A stretch of DNA of 64,000 bases from positions 194,650-258,649 of the forward strand of contig NZ_JBEFTX010000011.1 of NCBI RefSeq assembly GCF_040195635.1, in the 5' to 3' direction. Positions 8,428 through 17,192 of this stretch are shown in pieces (within the stretch, counting starts at the first letter, position 1; each line of letters begins with the position of its first letter). The position numbers and the translations under genes are program-made. Below the pieces are notes generated by a model. That model had not been told where the DNA came from and made no database searches. It saw nothing but the letters and a program-made list of their open reading frames with translations. This DNA comes from Thermasporomyces sp040195635. Lineage in GTDB: Bacteria; Actinomycetota; Actinomycetes; Propionibacteriales; Actinopolymorphaceae.

Positions 8428-10841
8428 TCAGAACGTGGACCCGAGCGGACGCCGCCGGAGGCACCCGAACCTGAACCGGTTCCCGACGAACCCGAGCCAG
8501 GCGGCCGCGAACCGCGGGCTGCGCGCATCGCCTCACTACGCGAGCGGCGGGCTTCCTCCACGACCTTCCCGTGACGCTCCTCGGACGACTCGGACCCGTC
8601 CGAACGCCGGCGTTCGTCCGCCTCGGAGATCCGCTGCCGAGCCGCACTCCGGTAGGTCTCCCCGGCCGCACGGGCGCCGGCATGTTCCTCGGCGTGGACG
8701 AGTTCGCGCCCGCCGGGGGTGGTCATCCTGCCTCCAGTAGCCGCGCCCTGCAGCCGGCCGCGGCGTACTTCCGCGCGCCACTCCCGCGAGCCGCGCGCAT
8801 AGCCGAGTCCCTCCGCCGCGGCACCGGCCGAACGACCGCCCGCACGCGCGCCCGCGCGCATATTTCGTTGGAAGCGGTAAGCACCACCGGTCGCCTGTCC
8901 CGCCCGGCCGAGCAGTGCACCGTCGGAGGGCATCATGCCGCTCTGCCCTGCCTCTTGGACGATCTGCGGGGCGATCGCGCCGGTGCGCAAGGCACTCAAC
9001 AACTTCCAGATGGCCGCGGTCGCGACGAGCATGAGGAAGATCTTGATGACCGTACCTCCGCTCGCGACCTGCAGAATGTTCAACACGGCAAGGAGAAGCG
9101 CGAGCACGAGCCCGAAGACGCAGCGCAGGAACACGGCCTGCACCATGATGCCCGCGACCGTACGCACAATGCGACGTGCCGGCGGGAACGCCGCGATCGC
9201 GCCGATGAGGGGCAGGAATATCCACGCCATCAGGAACACCGCGTGCCAGAAGATCGTCAGCACGGCCAGCAGTCCGACGAAGATGAACGCGATCAGGTTG
9301 ACGAAGAGCGCTGCGATCGCCGTTGCCATCCGCCCGGTCGGCTGGGTGCCGCGCCAGAATTCGTAGTTGGGTTCGTACGCCTGCGCGACCTTGTACTGCA
9401 CACCCTTCCACAGCGACAGGTGCTGGTCGGTGTCGACCACCCGGCCGTCGGCCTCGTCGATGGTCTCGTTGCGGCTCATCGCCTGGGCGATCACCTGCTG
9501 GACGGCGAGGTTGATCCGGCCCTGCTGCTGGCCCGGGTTCCTCGGCCTGGTCGCGCACCGGTACTCGATGCTCTCGACGTTTCCAGGCCGTTCGTACGCC
9601 GGCGGCTGGCCGTCAGGACAGTAGTCCTTGCCGTCGAAGACAAGATCGTTGGCCTTGAGTTGGCGTTCGGTACCGAACTGGCCGTTGACCCACGGCTGGA
9701 AGAGCAGCACTTCGTAGAGCATGCACGACGACACGCGCTTGCCGAGGTTGTAGGTCAGCGAACCCTGCGGGTTGTCGGGCACCGGCCGCGCCTGGTTGCC
9801 GGCCGATCGGGTGGAGGAGCTCGGCAGATAGCACGCGCTCGACGCGTCCTTGTTCTTGTTGATGATGGCGAGATCCATCACCGCGGAGTTGAATTCGGAT
9901 GTATAGGTGTCGACAGCTCTGGTGATGTGGACATAGTTGTTCCCGGCCAGGATGGCCGCCACGATCACGACGATGACTCCGGACGCGATCACACCACTGT
10001 AGGTTTCCCGCGCATCCGAACGGCGTTGCATGCGGGTCAGCACCCAGAAACCGGTCACCGCGACGGCGAGGGCGACAGCGGGCACACCGATCTTGTCGTT
10101 CAGGTTGTTCAGCAGGCTTTCCTGCGCGGTGTAGAACGACTCGAACGGTGCCTCGTTGCTGGCCAGCTGTTTCACGCCGATGGTGAGTCCACCGAAGAAT
10201 CCGCCGACGGAGAACATCATCTGCGCCAGCCCCGTCGCTGACGCGTCCATGATCGAACACTTCGTTTCGAAGTTGTCTTCGGGGTCACCGGTGTCGAACT
10301 CGTCGATGTCTTCCTTCACCCGTTGCGGCGTGTACGACCACAACAGTCCCCGCGGGCCCGCGACCTCCAGCAGAGTGTGGTCGGACGGGTTGGCCTGTCG
10401 GCCCCGTTTGGCCCGGTCGGGGTCCGCCGCCGGTGGCACGTCCTCCTTGGCGATCACCGGGATCCAGGCGGTCATGCCGGCGCCGCCGTGCTCCGGTCCG
10501 GCGTTCGAGATCTCGCCGCTGCCGAACGCGCAGTCCCACGGCGCTGCCTGGGCCGGCTGCATGGCGAGCGCGACTCCAGCCAGCGTCCCGGCGACAACGC
10601 CGAACGCCGCGCACACTCGCACCACCCGTCGCCCCAGCGACCGGAACCCGCGCCGCAACCCGCGCGGGAATCCGCGCCGTCCCCGACGCTCGGGGATGGC
10701 GCAGGCCGGCACCGCGAGCGGCAAATGACCACGCTGAGCATGCCTACGGTCGCCGGGCCGGGCGTCGATGCCTTGCCCCGGTTCCGCACGCATGCTCAGC
10801 GTGGTCATTTGCGGGCGGCGCGGGAGCAGGGGGCGCCTCAC
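8424..10841 (-). CDS. TrbL/VirB6-like polytopic membrane protein of the secretion channel
   Basis: An 805-residue reading if GTG 10841 is used; that codon overlaps the VirB4 stop as GTGA. A signal-like helix ends at AMQPAQA-APW (about residue 100). An external region with several cysteines follows, then about six membrane helices between residues 245 and 610 (GVPAVALAVAVTGFWVL, IVVIVAAILAGN, AIAALFVNLIAFIFVGLLAVLTIFW and others). The C-terminal tail is Gly/Arg/Ser-rich and cytoplasmic. The arrangement fits VirB6/TrbL channel proteins, which form the inner-membrane path for substrate. Residues about 10-40 are encoded by a family A palindromic repeat, so the true start could instead be GTG 10712, which lacks a good ribosome-binding site. 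Co-operonic with the VirB4-like ATPase. Confidence 0.75.
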   Translation of the reverse strand: MRRPLLPRRPQMTTLSMRAEPGQGIDARPGDRRHAQRGHLPLAVPACAIPERRGRRGFPRGLRRGFRSLGRRVVRVCAAFGVVAGTLAGVALAMQPAQAAPWDCAFGSGEISNAGPEHGGAGMTAWIPVIAKEDVPPAADPDRAKRGRQANPSDHTLLEVAGPRGLLWSYTPQRVKEDIDEFDTGDPEDNFETKCSIMDASATGLAQMMFSVGGFFGGLTIGVKQLASNEAPFESFYTAQESLLNNLNDKIGVPAVALAVAVTGFWVLTRMQRRSDARETYSGVIASGVIVVIVAAILAGNNYVHITRAVDTYTSEFNSAVMDLAIINKNKDASSACYLPSSSTRSAGNQARPVPDNPQGSLTYNLGKRVSSCMLYEVLLFQPWVNGQFGTERQLKANDLVFDGKDYCPDGQPPAYERPGNVESIEYRCATRPRNPGQQQGRINLAVQQVIAQAMSRNETIDEADGRVVDTDQHLSLWKGVQYKVAQAYEPNYEFWRGTQPTGRMATAIAALFVNLIAFIFVGLLAVLTIFWHAVFLMAWIFLPLIGAIAAFPPARRIVRTVAGIMVQAVFLRCVFGLVLALLLAVLNILQVASGGTVIKIFLMLVATAAIWKLLSALRTGAIAPQIVQEAGQSGMMPSDGALLGRAGQATGGAYRFQRNMRAGARAGGRSAGAAAEGLGYARGSREWRAEVRRGRLQGAATGGRMTTPGGRELVHAEEHAGARAAGETYRSAARQRISEADERRRSDGSESSEERHGKVVEEARRSRSEAMRAARGSRPPGSGSSGTGSGSGASGGVRSGPRSE
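10721..10812. repeat. Family A palindromic repeat, copy 1 (92 bp)
   Basis: Perfect 23-bp inverted ends: 10721-10743 (GCAAATGACCACGCTGAGCA and three more bases) and 10790-10812. The 46-bp centre contains GGCGTCGATGCC, the core shared by the family. It sits at the junction of the VirB4-like and TrbL-like genes and is open in the frame of the latter. Confidence 0.9.
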
Positions 10842-13800
10842 ACGGAGATCCCTTCGTCCGCGCGGACCGGTCGGCTCTCGCCGTCACCACCGTTGTCGTC
10901 GTACGCAGCAGGACCGTCGATGTCCGGCCCGGCGGCGACCGGCGGCGCGCCGCCTCCCGCCGCGCCCAGACCTCCGACGCCGATGAGCTGCGCCGCTTCC
11001 TCGACCACCCGCCAGTCGTCGACATCCGGCGACGGGTCCACGGCCTTGAACCGCGACTCGAGGTGCGGGTTGGATTGGATCGCCGCCGCGAACTCGAAGA
11101 ACGCCCGGTCGACCTCGACACTCGCGAGTTCGGAGTCGACGTCGCGCATCACGCATTCGCCGTCCCGCAGGGATTTCAGCGTCTCGATCATCGGCCGGTC
11201 GTTGGTCGCCCGGTTCAACAGCGGCAGTGTCTGGGCGGCGTCGGCGTCGGAGTGGTGCCGGAACGCGAACACCGTGTGGATCTGGTTGGTCCCGGCCGCC
11301 TTCGCGTCGACGTCCTCGGACTCGATCCGCGCCAGGTCGCCGGCCTGCTGGGTGATGAGGACGACGCCGATGTTGAAGGCCCTGCCCTGCTTGAGCACGA
11401 AGCTGATCAGGTCCCGTCCTTCGCCGGTGCTCGCCACGCTGTACGCCTCGTCGACGAACAGCATCTGCGGGCGCCACCCCTTGACCGGATCGCGTTCGGT
11501 GGTCTCCTCCAGCATCTGGAAACCGAGCCTGGTGACGAGGTAGATGATGCCGCGCGCGATGTTGGCCGACGAGCTGGTGCCATGCGCGCGTGGGAGTCCT
11601 CGCAGCGTGATGATCGTGCGGCGCTTGCCGCTGTCCCCGACCCCCACGGTCGCCTCGCGCGCGAACGCGACCCGGGCGTACGGGTTCTTCCGCAGGTCCT
11701 CCAGCACCGCCGCCGCGAAGCGCAGGTCCCGCACCTCGGTGTCGGCGACCCCGGCGCCCTTCACCCGTTCGAACTCATCCACCACCAGCTGCAACGTGTG
11801 CCACGTGGTCGGCCGCGCGACCGCCCGCTCGACGTCGTCGCGAGTGGCGTCCGGATGGGCGGTACGAAAGGCCGCCACCTGCCGGTCGTACTCGTTCACG
11901 ACATGGGAGAACGCCTCCACGACGTACCCGCTGATCCGGTTCCACGCCTGGTCGCCGAGGAAGATCTCCAGCATCGCCTGCGCGTGCATGCGTCCCTCGG
12001 TCACGGTGGCCGAGGTAAGCAACGGGTCGAGGTTGCCGGCCCGCCCACGCAGCGGGTCGATGATCTCCGTGTCCCGCCAGTACGACGGATTGACCGGCTG
12101 GAACGGACAACCGCCCTCGCCGAGGCACCCTTCCGCCGCGTGCCGCATGAACTCCGCGTCGAGCACCTGCGACCCGAAGGCGAGGTAGTACGCCATCCGG
12201 GCCGCGTCGATCTTCGGGTCGATGAACACGCACCGGACGCCGGCCTCGGACTCGTAGTGGAACACCTTGAGCGCGAGCGTCGTCTTGCCGCCGCCCGACG
12301 CGCCCACGACGACCACCCCGGCGCCGTTCTCGCGGGCGATCGCCGAATGTGCGGAGTAGTGGACGGGGTAGTGCCCGTCGCGCGTACGACCGACCAGCAT
12401 CCCCTGCCAGCCCTTGGCGATCCCGTCGCGCCCGACCACCGCGCGGTCGCCCACCTGCGTCGCCGTCGTCAGCAACGCCACACCCAGCTGGTCCAACTCC
12501 TGCAGCCGCCGGAACGGCGCTATCCGTCCGATCGGCGACTTGTCCCCGTCACCGGGAAGCACGTTGTACAGCAGCCGGTACTGCAACCGTTTCGGCCTGA
12601 GCACCGTGGCGTCCAGCGTCTTGGCGAAGAGGCGCTCGAGCCGCTTGCGGCGGTTCTCCAGCTCCTCCGGTGTCGGTGCCGACAGCGTGAGCAGCAGCTG
12701 GGACTCCATGCCGGGGAACGGCTTGCTGTCCTGCTCGTCGACCAGTGTGTTGGCGCGTTCGACCTGGTCGACGAGGAGCGAGTCGATCCGCGCGCTCGCC
12801 CGGTCCATGTCGCGGGCTTCGTCCTCGAGGTTGTCGCGGATTTTCTTGCCGCGTCCCCGGAACTCCTCCGGCGGCAGCAACAACCCGCGCCACGACACGA
12901 CGACCGGGAACTCCAGCCGCTTGAGGATCCGCCCCCACGCCCGCGTCTTCGCGAACCGGATCGCGTCCGGCCAACTGGTCGCCACCAGCGTGGTCAGATA
13001 GGTGGTCTGGTCCTCGCCGGTGTCGTCGTCGATGACGCTGACCTCGAGCCGGCTCTTGTGGTTGGGCGCCCGGAAATCCGCGGCCAGCTCGAACTCGTGC
13101 GCGCCCCACGGCCGCCGGTCGACCGCGGTGCCGTCGTCCGGAAGGGGGAGATGGCCGAACAGGCAGGTACGAATGACCCGGACAAGGTCGCGCCGAAGCA
13201 TCGGCTGGACCTCGACGCCGGAGTCGACGGCGACGGCGTACACCTCGTCGGCGCGCTCATGCCATTCGGCGACCACGGCCGGATCGAGGTACTCGTCGTG
13301 CACGCCGGTCGCCTGGTCCGCGATCGCGGTCACCGCTGCCGAACCGGGGCCGCGGCTGTCGCCGAGCTGACCGACCCGCATCAGGAAGAGGACGTCGTAC
13401 TGCGCGCCGATCCGGCCCTGGGTCAACGCCCGCTCGGCTTCACGGTCGATGAGCTTCACGTAGTTGTCAGTGGGGTGCCACGCGCGCTCGCTCACGTCGG
13501 CGACCCAGCCGGTGAGATCCGGGTGGCGCGGCACCAGCATGACCTGGAACTGCGGCCGGTGGAACTCCCGCGCGATCTGGTGCAGCAGGTTGGGCAGCTT
13601 CAGCGCCTCGGGCACCAGCTCGTCGGTGGTGATGTGCTCGTCCGTCGTCGTCGTGACGAAGAAGCCGGTCCAGACCGATCTGCCCCAGCAGAAGATGACG
13701 TCGTCGCCGTAGCGGTAGGGCAGGCGTTCACGCTCGGTTCGGGGCTCGCGGGCCTTCTGCTGCTTCGCGGGCTTGTCGTCGCTGCCGCCGACGTTGAAGA

Positions 13801-13870
13801 CGAAGATGAGGACCGCGCCGATGCCGATGACGACGAGCGCGAGCAGGGGAAGGAGGTAGAGGGGGTTCAT
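10838..13870 (-). CDS. VirB4/TraC-like ATPase of type IV secretion
   Basis: A 1010-residue protein with an N-terminal membrane helix (LYLLPLLALVVIGIGAVLIFVFN). After about 500 residues resembling the VirB4 N-domain comes the motor domain. Walker A is GASGGGKTT near residue 520, and Walker B is MLFVDEAY near 801, followed by ITQQAGDL near 830. VirB4 ATPases power assembly of, and transport through, conjugation channels at the inner membrane. The start overlaps the PrgI-like gene by four bases and the end overlaps the TrbL-like gene by four bases, so three proteins are translationally coupled. No VirD4-type coupling ATPase is present elsewhere in the window. Confidence 0.85.
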   Translation of the reverse strand: MNPLYLLPLLALVVIGIGAVLIFVFNVGGSDDKPAKQQKAREPRTERERLPYRYGDDVIFCWGRSVWTGFFVTTTTDEHITTDELVPEALKLPNLLHQIAREFHRPQFQVMLVPRHPDLTGWVADVSERAWHPTDNYVKLIDREAERALTQGRIGAQYDVLFLMRVGQLGDSRGPGSAAVTAIADQATGVHDEYLDPAVVAEWHERADEVYAVAVDSGVEVQPMLRRDLVRVIRTCLFGHLPLPDDGTAVDRRPWGAHEFELAADFRAPNHKSRLEVSVIDDDTGEDQTTYLTTLVATSWPDAIRFAKTRAWGRILKRLEFPVVVSWRGLLLPPEEFRGRGKKIRDNLEDEARDMDRASARIDSLLVDQVERANTLVDEQDSKPFPGMESQLLLTLSAPTPEELENRRKRLERLFAKTLDATVLRPKRLQYRLLYNVLPGDGDKSPIGRIAPFRRLQELDQLGVALLTTATQVGDRAVVGRDGIAKGWQGMLVGRTRDGHYPVHYSAHSAIARENGAGVVVVGASGGGKTTLALKVFHYESEAGVRCVFIDPKIDAARMAYYLAFGSQVLDAEFMRHAAEGCLGEGGCPFQPVNPSYWRDTEIIDPLRGRAGNLDPLLTSATVTEGRMHAQAMLEIFLGDQAWNRISGYVVEAFSHVVNEYDRQVAAFRTAHPDATRDDVERAVARPTTWHTLQLVVDEFERVKGAGVADTEVRDLRFAAAVLEDLRKNPYARVAFAREATVGVGDSGKRRTIITLRGLPRAHGTSSSANIARGIIYLVTRLGFQMLEETTERDPVKGWRPQMLFVDEAYSVASTGEGRDLISFVLKQGRAFNIGVVLITQQAGDLARIESEDVDAKAAGTNQIHTVFAFRHHSDADAAQTLPLLNRATNDRPMIETLKSLRDGECVMRDVDSELASVEVDRAFFEFAAAIQSNPHLESRFKAVDPSPDVDDWRVVEEAAQLIGVGGLGAAGGGAPPVAAGPDIDGPAAYDDNGGDGESRPVRADEGISV

Positions 13871-14481
13871 GCGAGAGTCCTCCCGTCGGTACGGTCGGCC
13901 GCAGACCCATGGCCGCCAGCCGCGGTGCGGGAGCCAGCGGCCACAAGGTCGCTGTCGCCGGCACCGTCGACGTCACTGGCACCGTCGCCGGCAGAGGCGT
14001 ACGGACGAATCAGCCGGGACCACCGCGCGCGTCGCGCTTCTGCCAGCTTCCCGTACCAGCGCGGGTGGAGCGGATGCCAGAGGATCACCCGCCAGTGCAC
14101 CACGTCCGGCTCCACGTCCTCGGCGAGCCCGTGGATCCGCCGTGGCTGCAGGAACAGGTAGTCGGCCGCCACCAGGAGGTTCTGCTCGGTCGTCAGGCCG
14201 TTGCGCCAGCGTCGCGGCCACAGGACGTAGACGAGTGCCGCGATCGAGAGACTGCCGAGAATCGACCAGACGTCGAACGCAAGGACCGGGACGACGGGCG
14301 CCAGCGCCATCACACCGCCGAGAAGCGCGAGGAAGAGTACGCCGGCGACGACGAGCGCGCGCAGGTCGATGCCGCCGATCAGCGTGAGAGGTACGCCGTC
14401 AGCGAGGTTCCACAGCTTCTTGCGCCGGCGTTCGAGGTCGGTGTGGTCGAACGCGACGTACTGCCCGGAGGACTCGGCCAC
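13867..14481 (-). CDS. PrgI/SCO6880-like membrane protein
   Basis: This 204-residue protein has two adjacent helices at about residues 42-90 (ALVVAGVLFLALLGGVMALAPVVPVLAF and ILGSLSIAALVYVLWP). They are flanked by a short N-terminal cytoplasmic segment and a C-terminal domain containing LVAADYLFLQPRRIHGLAEDVEPDVVHWRVILWHP. This size, topology and position directly before virB4 match PrgI-type (VirB3-like) proteins of Gram-positive conjugation systems. The GTG start at 14481 follows GGGGGCGGTAG. The last 35 residues are Asp/Ser/Gly-rich. Its stop overlaps the VirB4 start (ATGA). Confidence 0.75.
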   Translation of the reverse strand: MAESSGQYVAFDHTDLERRRKKLWNLADGVPLTLIGGIDLRALVVAGVLFLALLGGVMALAPVVPVLAFDVWSILGSLSIAALVYVLWPRRWRNGLTTEQNLLVAADYLFLQPRRIHGLAEDVEPDVVHWRVILWHPLHPRWYGKLAEARRARWSRLIRPYASAGDGASDVDGAGDSDLVAAGSRTAAGGHGSAADRTDGRTLA

Positions 14482-14538
14482 CTTGCTACCGCCCCCTCAC
14501 GTGCCCCGTTGGGTCGGACTTCGGCCGGTGGACGACTT

Positions 14539-14578
14539 GTTGGAGGTTCGTCGGTCTAGAAGGCGACGAACCTCCCAC
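14539..14578. repeat. Family C 40-bp hairpin, copy 3
   Basis: GTTGGAGGTTCGTCG pairs with CGACGAACCTCCCAC across a loop containing TCTAGAAG; this is the best-paired copy. It lies 3' of the pilin-like gene and 5' of the PrgI-like gene on the minus strand, so it could act as an attenuator between a highly expressed pilin gene and the channel genes. Confidence 0.75.
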
Positions 14579-14657
14579 AGGTCGACGGTCGGCCGCGCCG
14601 GACCGGAACTGCTCGGCCTCGAGCACGGATCCGTACAGCTCGTACCGGTACAGCGTC

Positions 14658-14933
14658 TCAACCGCCGATCTGCCTGCCGACGGCATTGAGCAGCGCGGCG
14701 ATCCCCGACGCACCCCCGATGAGGAGTGCGGCGAATGCCACGACACCCATGTTCTGGATCGCCATCCGTACATTGTCGCCGTTGCGGATCGCGAACATGA
14801 TCTTGAATCCGATGATGATGATCGCCACCGTGAGCGCGCCCACGGCAACGCCGGCAAGCAGGCCCTCGATCCGCTGGAAGAGCGCGTCGAGTTGCGACCC
14901 GCCCGATGCGACGATCTGTTGCTCGCCCGTCAC
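14658..14933 (-). CDS. Small two-helix, pilin-like (VirB2/TrbC-type) protein
   Basis: This 91-residue protein starts at GTG 14933, with GGGGAGG a few bases upstream. A short soluble N-terminus precedes two membrane helices (ALTVAIIIIGFKIMFAI and MGVVAFAALLIGGASGIAALL) joined by the polar turn RNGDNVRMAIQ. This is the layout of VirB2/TrbC pilin subunits and of the small integral proteins next to PrgI in Gram-positive type IV systems. There is no long signal peptide, so it may instead be an inner-membrane channel component. It has its own strong ribosome-binding site and a hairpin downstream, suggesting separate control of its level. Confidence 0.65.
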   Translation of the reverse strand: MTGEQQIVASGGSQLDALFQRIEGLLAGVAVGALTVAIIIIGFKIMFAIRNGDNVRMAIQNMGVVAFAALLIGGASGIAALLNAVGRQIGG

Positions 14934-15160
14934 GGTCTACCTCCCCTGTTCCTTGGGACCCTGCTTCGTGCAACTCGGTGTTGTCGACGCCCGCTTCTCC
15001 ACGCTGGTCCGCCGGAGGTGCCGCCAGCACGGAGCGCCTGCACTGTAGTGAAACCGGCCGCCGGTTCGTGGCTGAAACCGATGTCCCGCGCGGGTCGCTC
15101 CTGACGGCCAGCGGCGGCACGTGACAGTCGCCGGGCGTACGAATGTGGTGTCGGCACAGG

Positions 15161-16774
15161 TCAGCCGCCCTTCACGTCCGGAACGCCGCCGCGGATGTCC
15201 CGCACGGCCCATTCCTGGCTCGGGCTCGTCGCCTGGGTGGTCTTGACGAGCTGGAGACGGTACGCACGGGTCTCGACGGTGCTCTCCCCGGCACCGGGGG
15301 TACGCCAGCTGACCCAGACCCAGGCCTCGGCGACTTCGCCGGTCTTCCAGGCGTACGTCCCGTCGGACCGGTCGGCCCCCTCAGGCAGGAAGACGCGTAC
15401 CTCCTGGATCGACGGTTCGGTCGAGGTGCCGCCGAGGCCGCTGGAGGTCCGGCTGGTGGCGTCCGGCGTCATGAACCGCTGCAGCGCCGGCCCATTGGAG
15501 TCCCCCCACGCGGTGAAGAACTGCTGGAAGAACTCGCCCTGTACCAGGGCGTCGCCGAGGCCAGCGTCGACGTCGGCGGGTTCGTCAGGCTCGGGCGCGT
15601 CGGCCAGCGTCGGCTGCGGCATCTCTCCGACGTCGCCGACGATGCGCATCCCGTCACCGGACTGGAGGTCCGCGACATAGACCGGCACCGTGACGACCCG
15701 GCTGCCGGTGGTGGTGAGGACCCTGACCGTCATCATGCGGGCCTTGCCGGCGTACCCCCCGATGTCGATGGGCTCGGACTCACCGGTCCAGCTGGCGTCG
15801 GAGACGGTCTGGGTGCCTTCGCCGTTCCAGCCGCACGTCGGGTCGGTGCCGGCCGACACGTAGCGGGCGAGCTGTGCCTCGCGCTGGTCCGCTGCGCCGG
15901 GGGTCGCGTCGTGGGTGAGGCAGATGCGGGCGTAGTCGGCGGCGAAGCGGCCGGCCTGCTCGAGCGGGAAGTCGGTCAGCCGGTAGCGGGCGATGTCGGC
16001 CTCGCTGAGCCGGTAGGTGTTCGCCCGCATGGTGGAAACGCCCAGGGAGAACGCCATGTAGCCGACGATGCCGGTCGCGACCAGGCAGGCGCACAGGATG
16101 ACTGTCACCTTGACGGCGGAGTGCGCGCCACGGCCACCGGAGAACCGGCCGCCGGGCGCGGGGACGTCGAAGCCGCCGCGCGCTCTGCCGGTACTGCCGC
16201 CACCCGCGTGCCCGGTGCGGGTCCGCGGCGCTGCGCTGGTGCCGGCCCGGGTCGGCGGCCTGGTGGTCTCCGACCGGCTGGTCGCGCTCGTGGTCTGCGT
16301 CTGGGTCCGCGCCTGGGTCCGCGTCTGCCGTCGGGTCCGCGTGGAGGAGGTGGACGTCGCCGTCGCACTCGGACCGGCCCCCTGGACCATCGGTGGCGAG
16401 GTGAATGCGCGCCGGGGCCCGGGCGTGGTCTGGGCTGGCGGGATCGTCGACGGCTGACCGCCGGCTCCCGGAGCCGGATGTGAGGATGGCGGATTCCTGG
16501 TGGCCGGTGCCGGGGACGACGGAGCAGTGGATCCGGATGCGGGTGGAGCGGGGTCGTCTTCCCAGTACGCAGGAACGTCGCCGGGAGGGTGCTCCTGCCC
16601 TTCGTACTGCGCCCCCTCGTCGTACCGTGGCCCGTCGTCGTCCTGACCTGCGAGGGAGCCGGGAACGGGCGGCGCGGTCGACCGCTCGTCCGAGTCGCTC
16701 GGACGCCCGGAACCTCGCTGCCAGGAGAAGCGCATCCGGGTCAGCGGTGTGGGAGGTTCGTTCGGCTCTGTCAT
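15161..16774 (-). CDS. TcpC/VirB8-like conjugal transfer protein
   Basis: A 537-residue protein from ATG 16774, preceded by AGTAGGG. The N-terminal about 210 residues are Pro/Ser/Thr/Arg-rich and probably cytoplasmic, with a tract of alternating TRTRTQ. One membrane helix follows (about 215-240, VKVTVILCACLVATGIVGYMAF). The extracytoplasmic part holds two NTF2-like domains: one around FAADYARICLTH...VPVYVADLQ, the other from FFQQFFTAWGDSNGPALQRFMTP to the end. This matches TcpC, the VirB8 equivalent of Gram-positive conjugation systems, which scaffolds the channel outside the membrane. It is the first gene of the minus-strand transfer cluster and is separated from the pilin-like gene by 227 bases. 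Confidence 0.75.
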   Translation of the reverse strand: MTEPNEPPTPLTRMRFSWQRGSGRPSDSDERSTAPPVPGSLAGQDDDGPRYDEGAQYEGQEHPPGDVPAYWEDDPAPPASGSTAPSSPAPATRNPPSSHPAPGAGGQPSTIPPAQTTPGPRRAFTSPPMVQGAGPSATATSTSSTRTRRQTRTQARTQTQTTSATSRSETTRPPTRAGTSAAPRTRTGHAGGGSTGRARGGFDVPAPGGRFSGGRGAHSAVKVTVILCACLVATGIVGYMAFSLGVSTMRANTYRLSEADIARYRLTDFPLEQAGRFAADYARICLTHDATPGAADQREAQLARYVSAGTDPTCGWNGEGTQTVSDASWTGESEPIDIGGYAGKARMMTVRVLTTTGSRVVTVPVYVADLQSGDGMRIVGDVGEMPQPTLADAPEPDEPADVDAGLGDALVQGEFFQQFFTAWGDSNGPALQRFMTPDATSRTSSGLGGTSTEPSIQEVRVFLPEGADRSDGTYAWKTGEVAEAWVWVSWRTPGAGESTVETRAYRLQLVKTTQATSPSQEWAVRDIRGGVPDVKGG

Positions 16775-17192
16775 GACCCTACTGTTCTCGGCTGCTTGCC
16801 CGTGGTAGTCACGATAAGCGCGAACGCAACCTGTGTGCGCCGAAGGTCCACAGATGTGGTGGCCGTCGGCCTCCGCGTGGTCCGCGCCGGTGCAGAGCGT
16901 ACGGGACAACCTGGACAAAGCACCCTTGAAGACAGCCACGGGGCGAGCGCCGCCGATGGATCACCACGGCAGATCAAGGTCCAGCTACAGTGGCTAGGCA
17001 CTCGGTCGCCGAACACGATGCAGGTCGCCGAGTGGTGGCTTAGGCAACAACGAGACTGACCGGTAAGAACGGTCCAGTCAGCCGCCACCTGGCGCGAGGG
17101 TCGTGTCCCCGTTCAAGCGCCACTGCTCGGTTCCAACGGGCCCCGTCATACTCACCAATCGGTTGTCTTGTAGCGACCGGCACGAGGTGGCT
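16775..17192. other. Gene-free stretch between transfer locus and ESX module
   Basis: No frame here looks coding by composition. The left end should carry the promoter of the TcpC-like gene. The right end receives the 3' end of the ESX-type membrane gene. GC content falls toward 17.1 kb, marking the edge of the lower-GC module. Confidence 0.5.

Noticed and set aside
10433..14161. A 1242-codon open frame antisense to the VirB4- and TrbL-like genes
   Set aside because: GC-rich third positions of the true genes keep antisense frames open; the antisense protein is Arg/Ala-rich with no domain.
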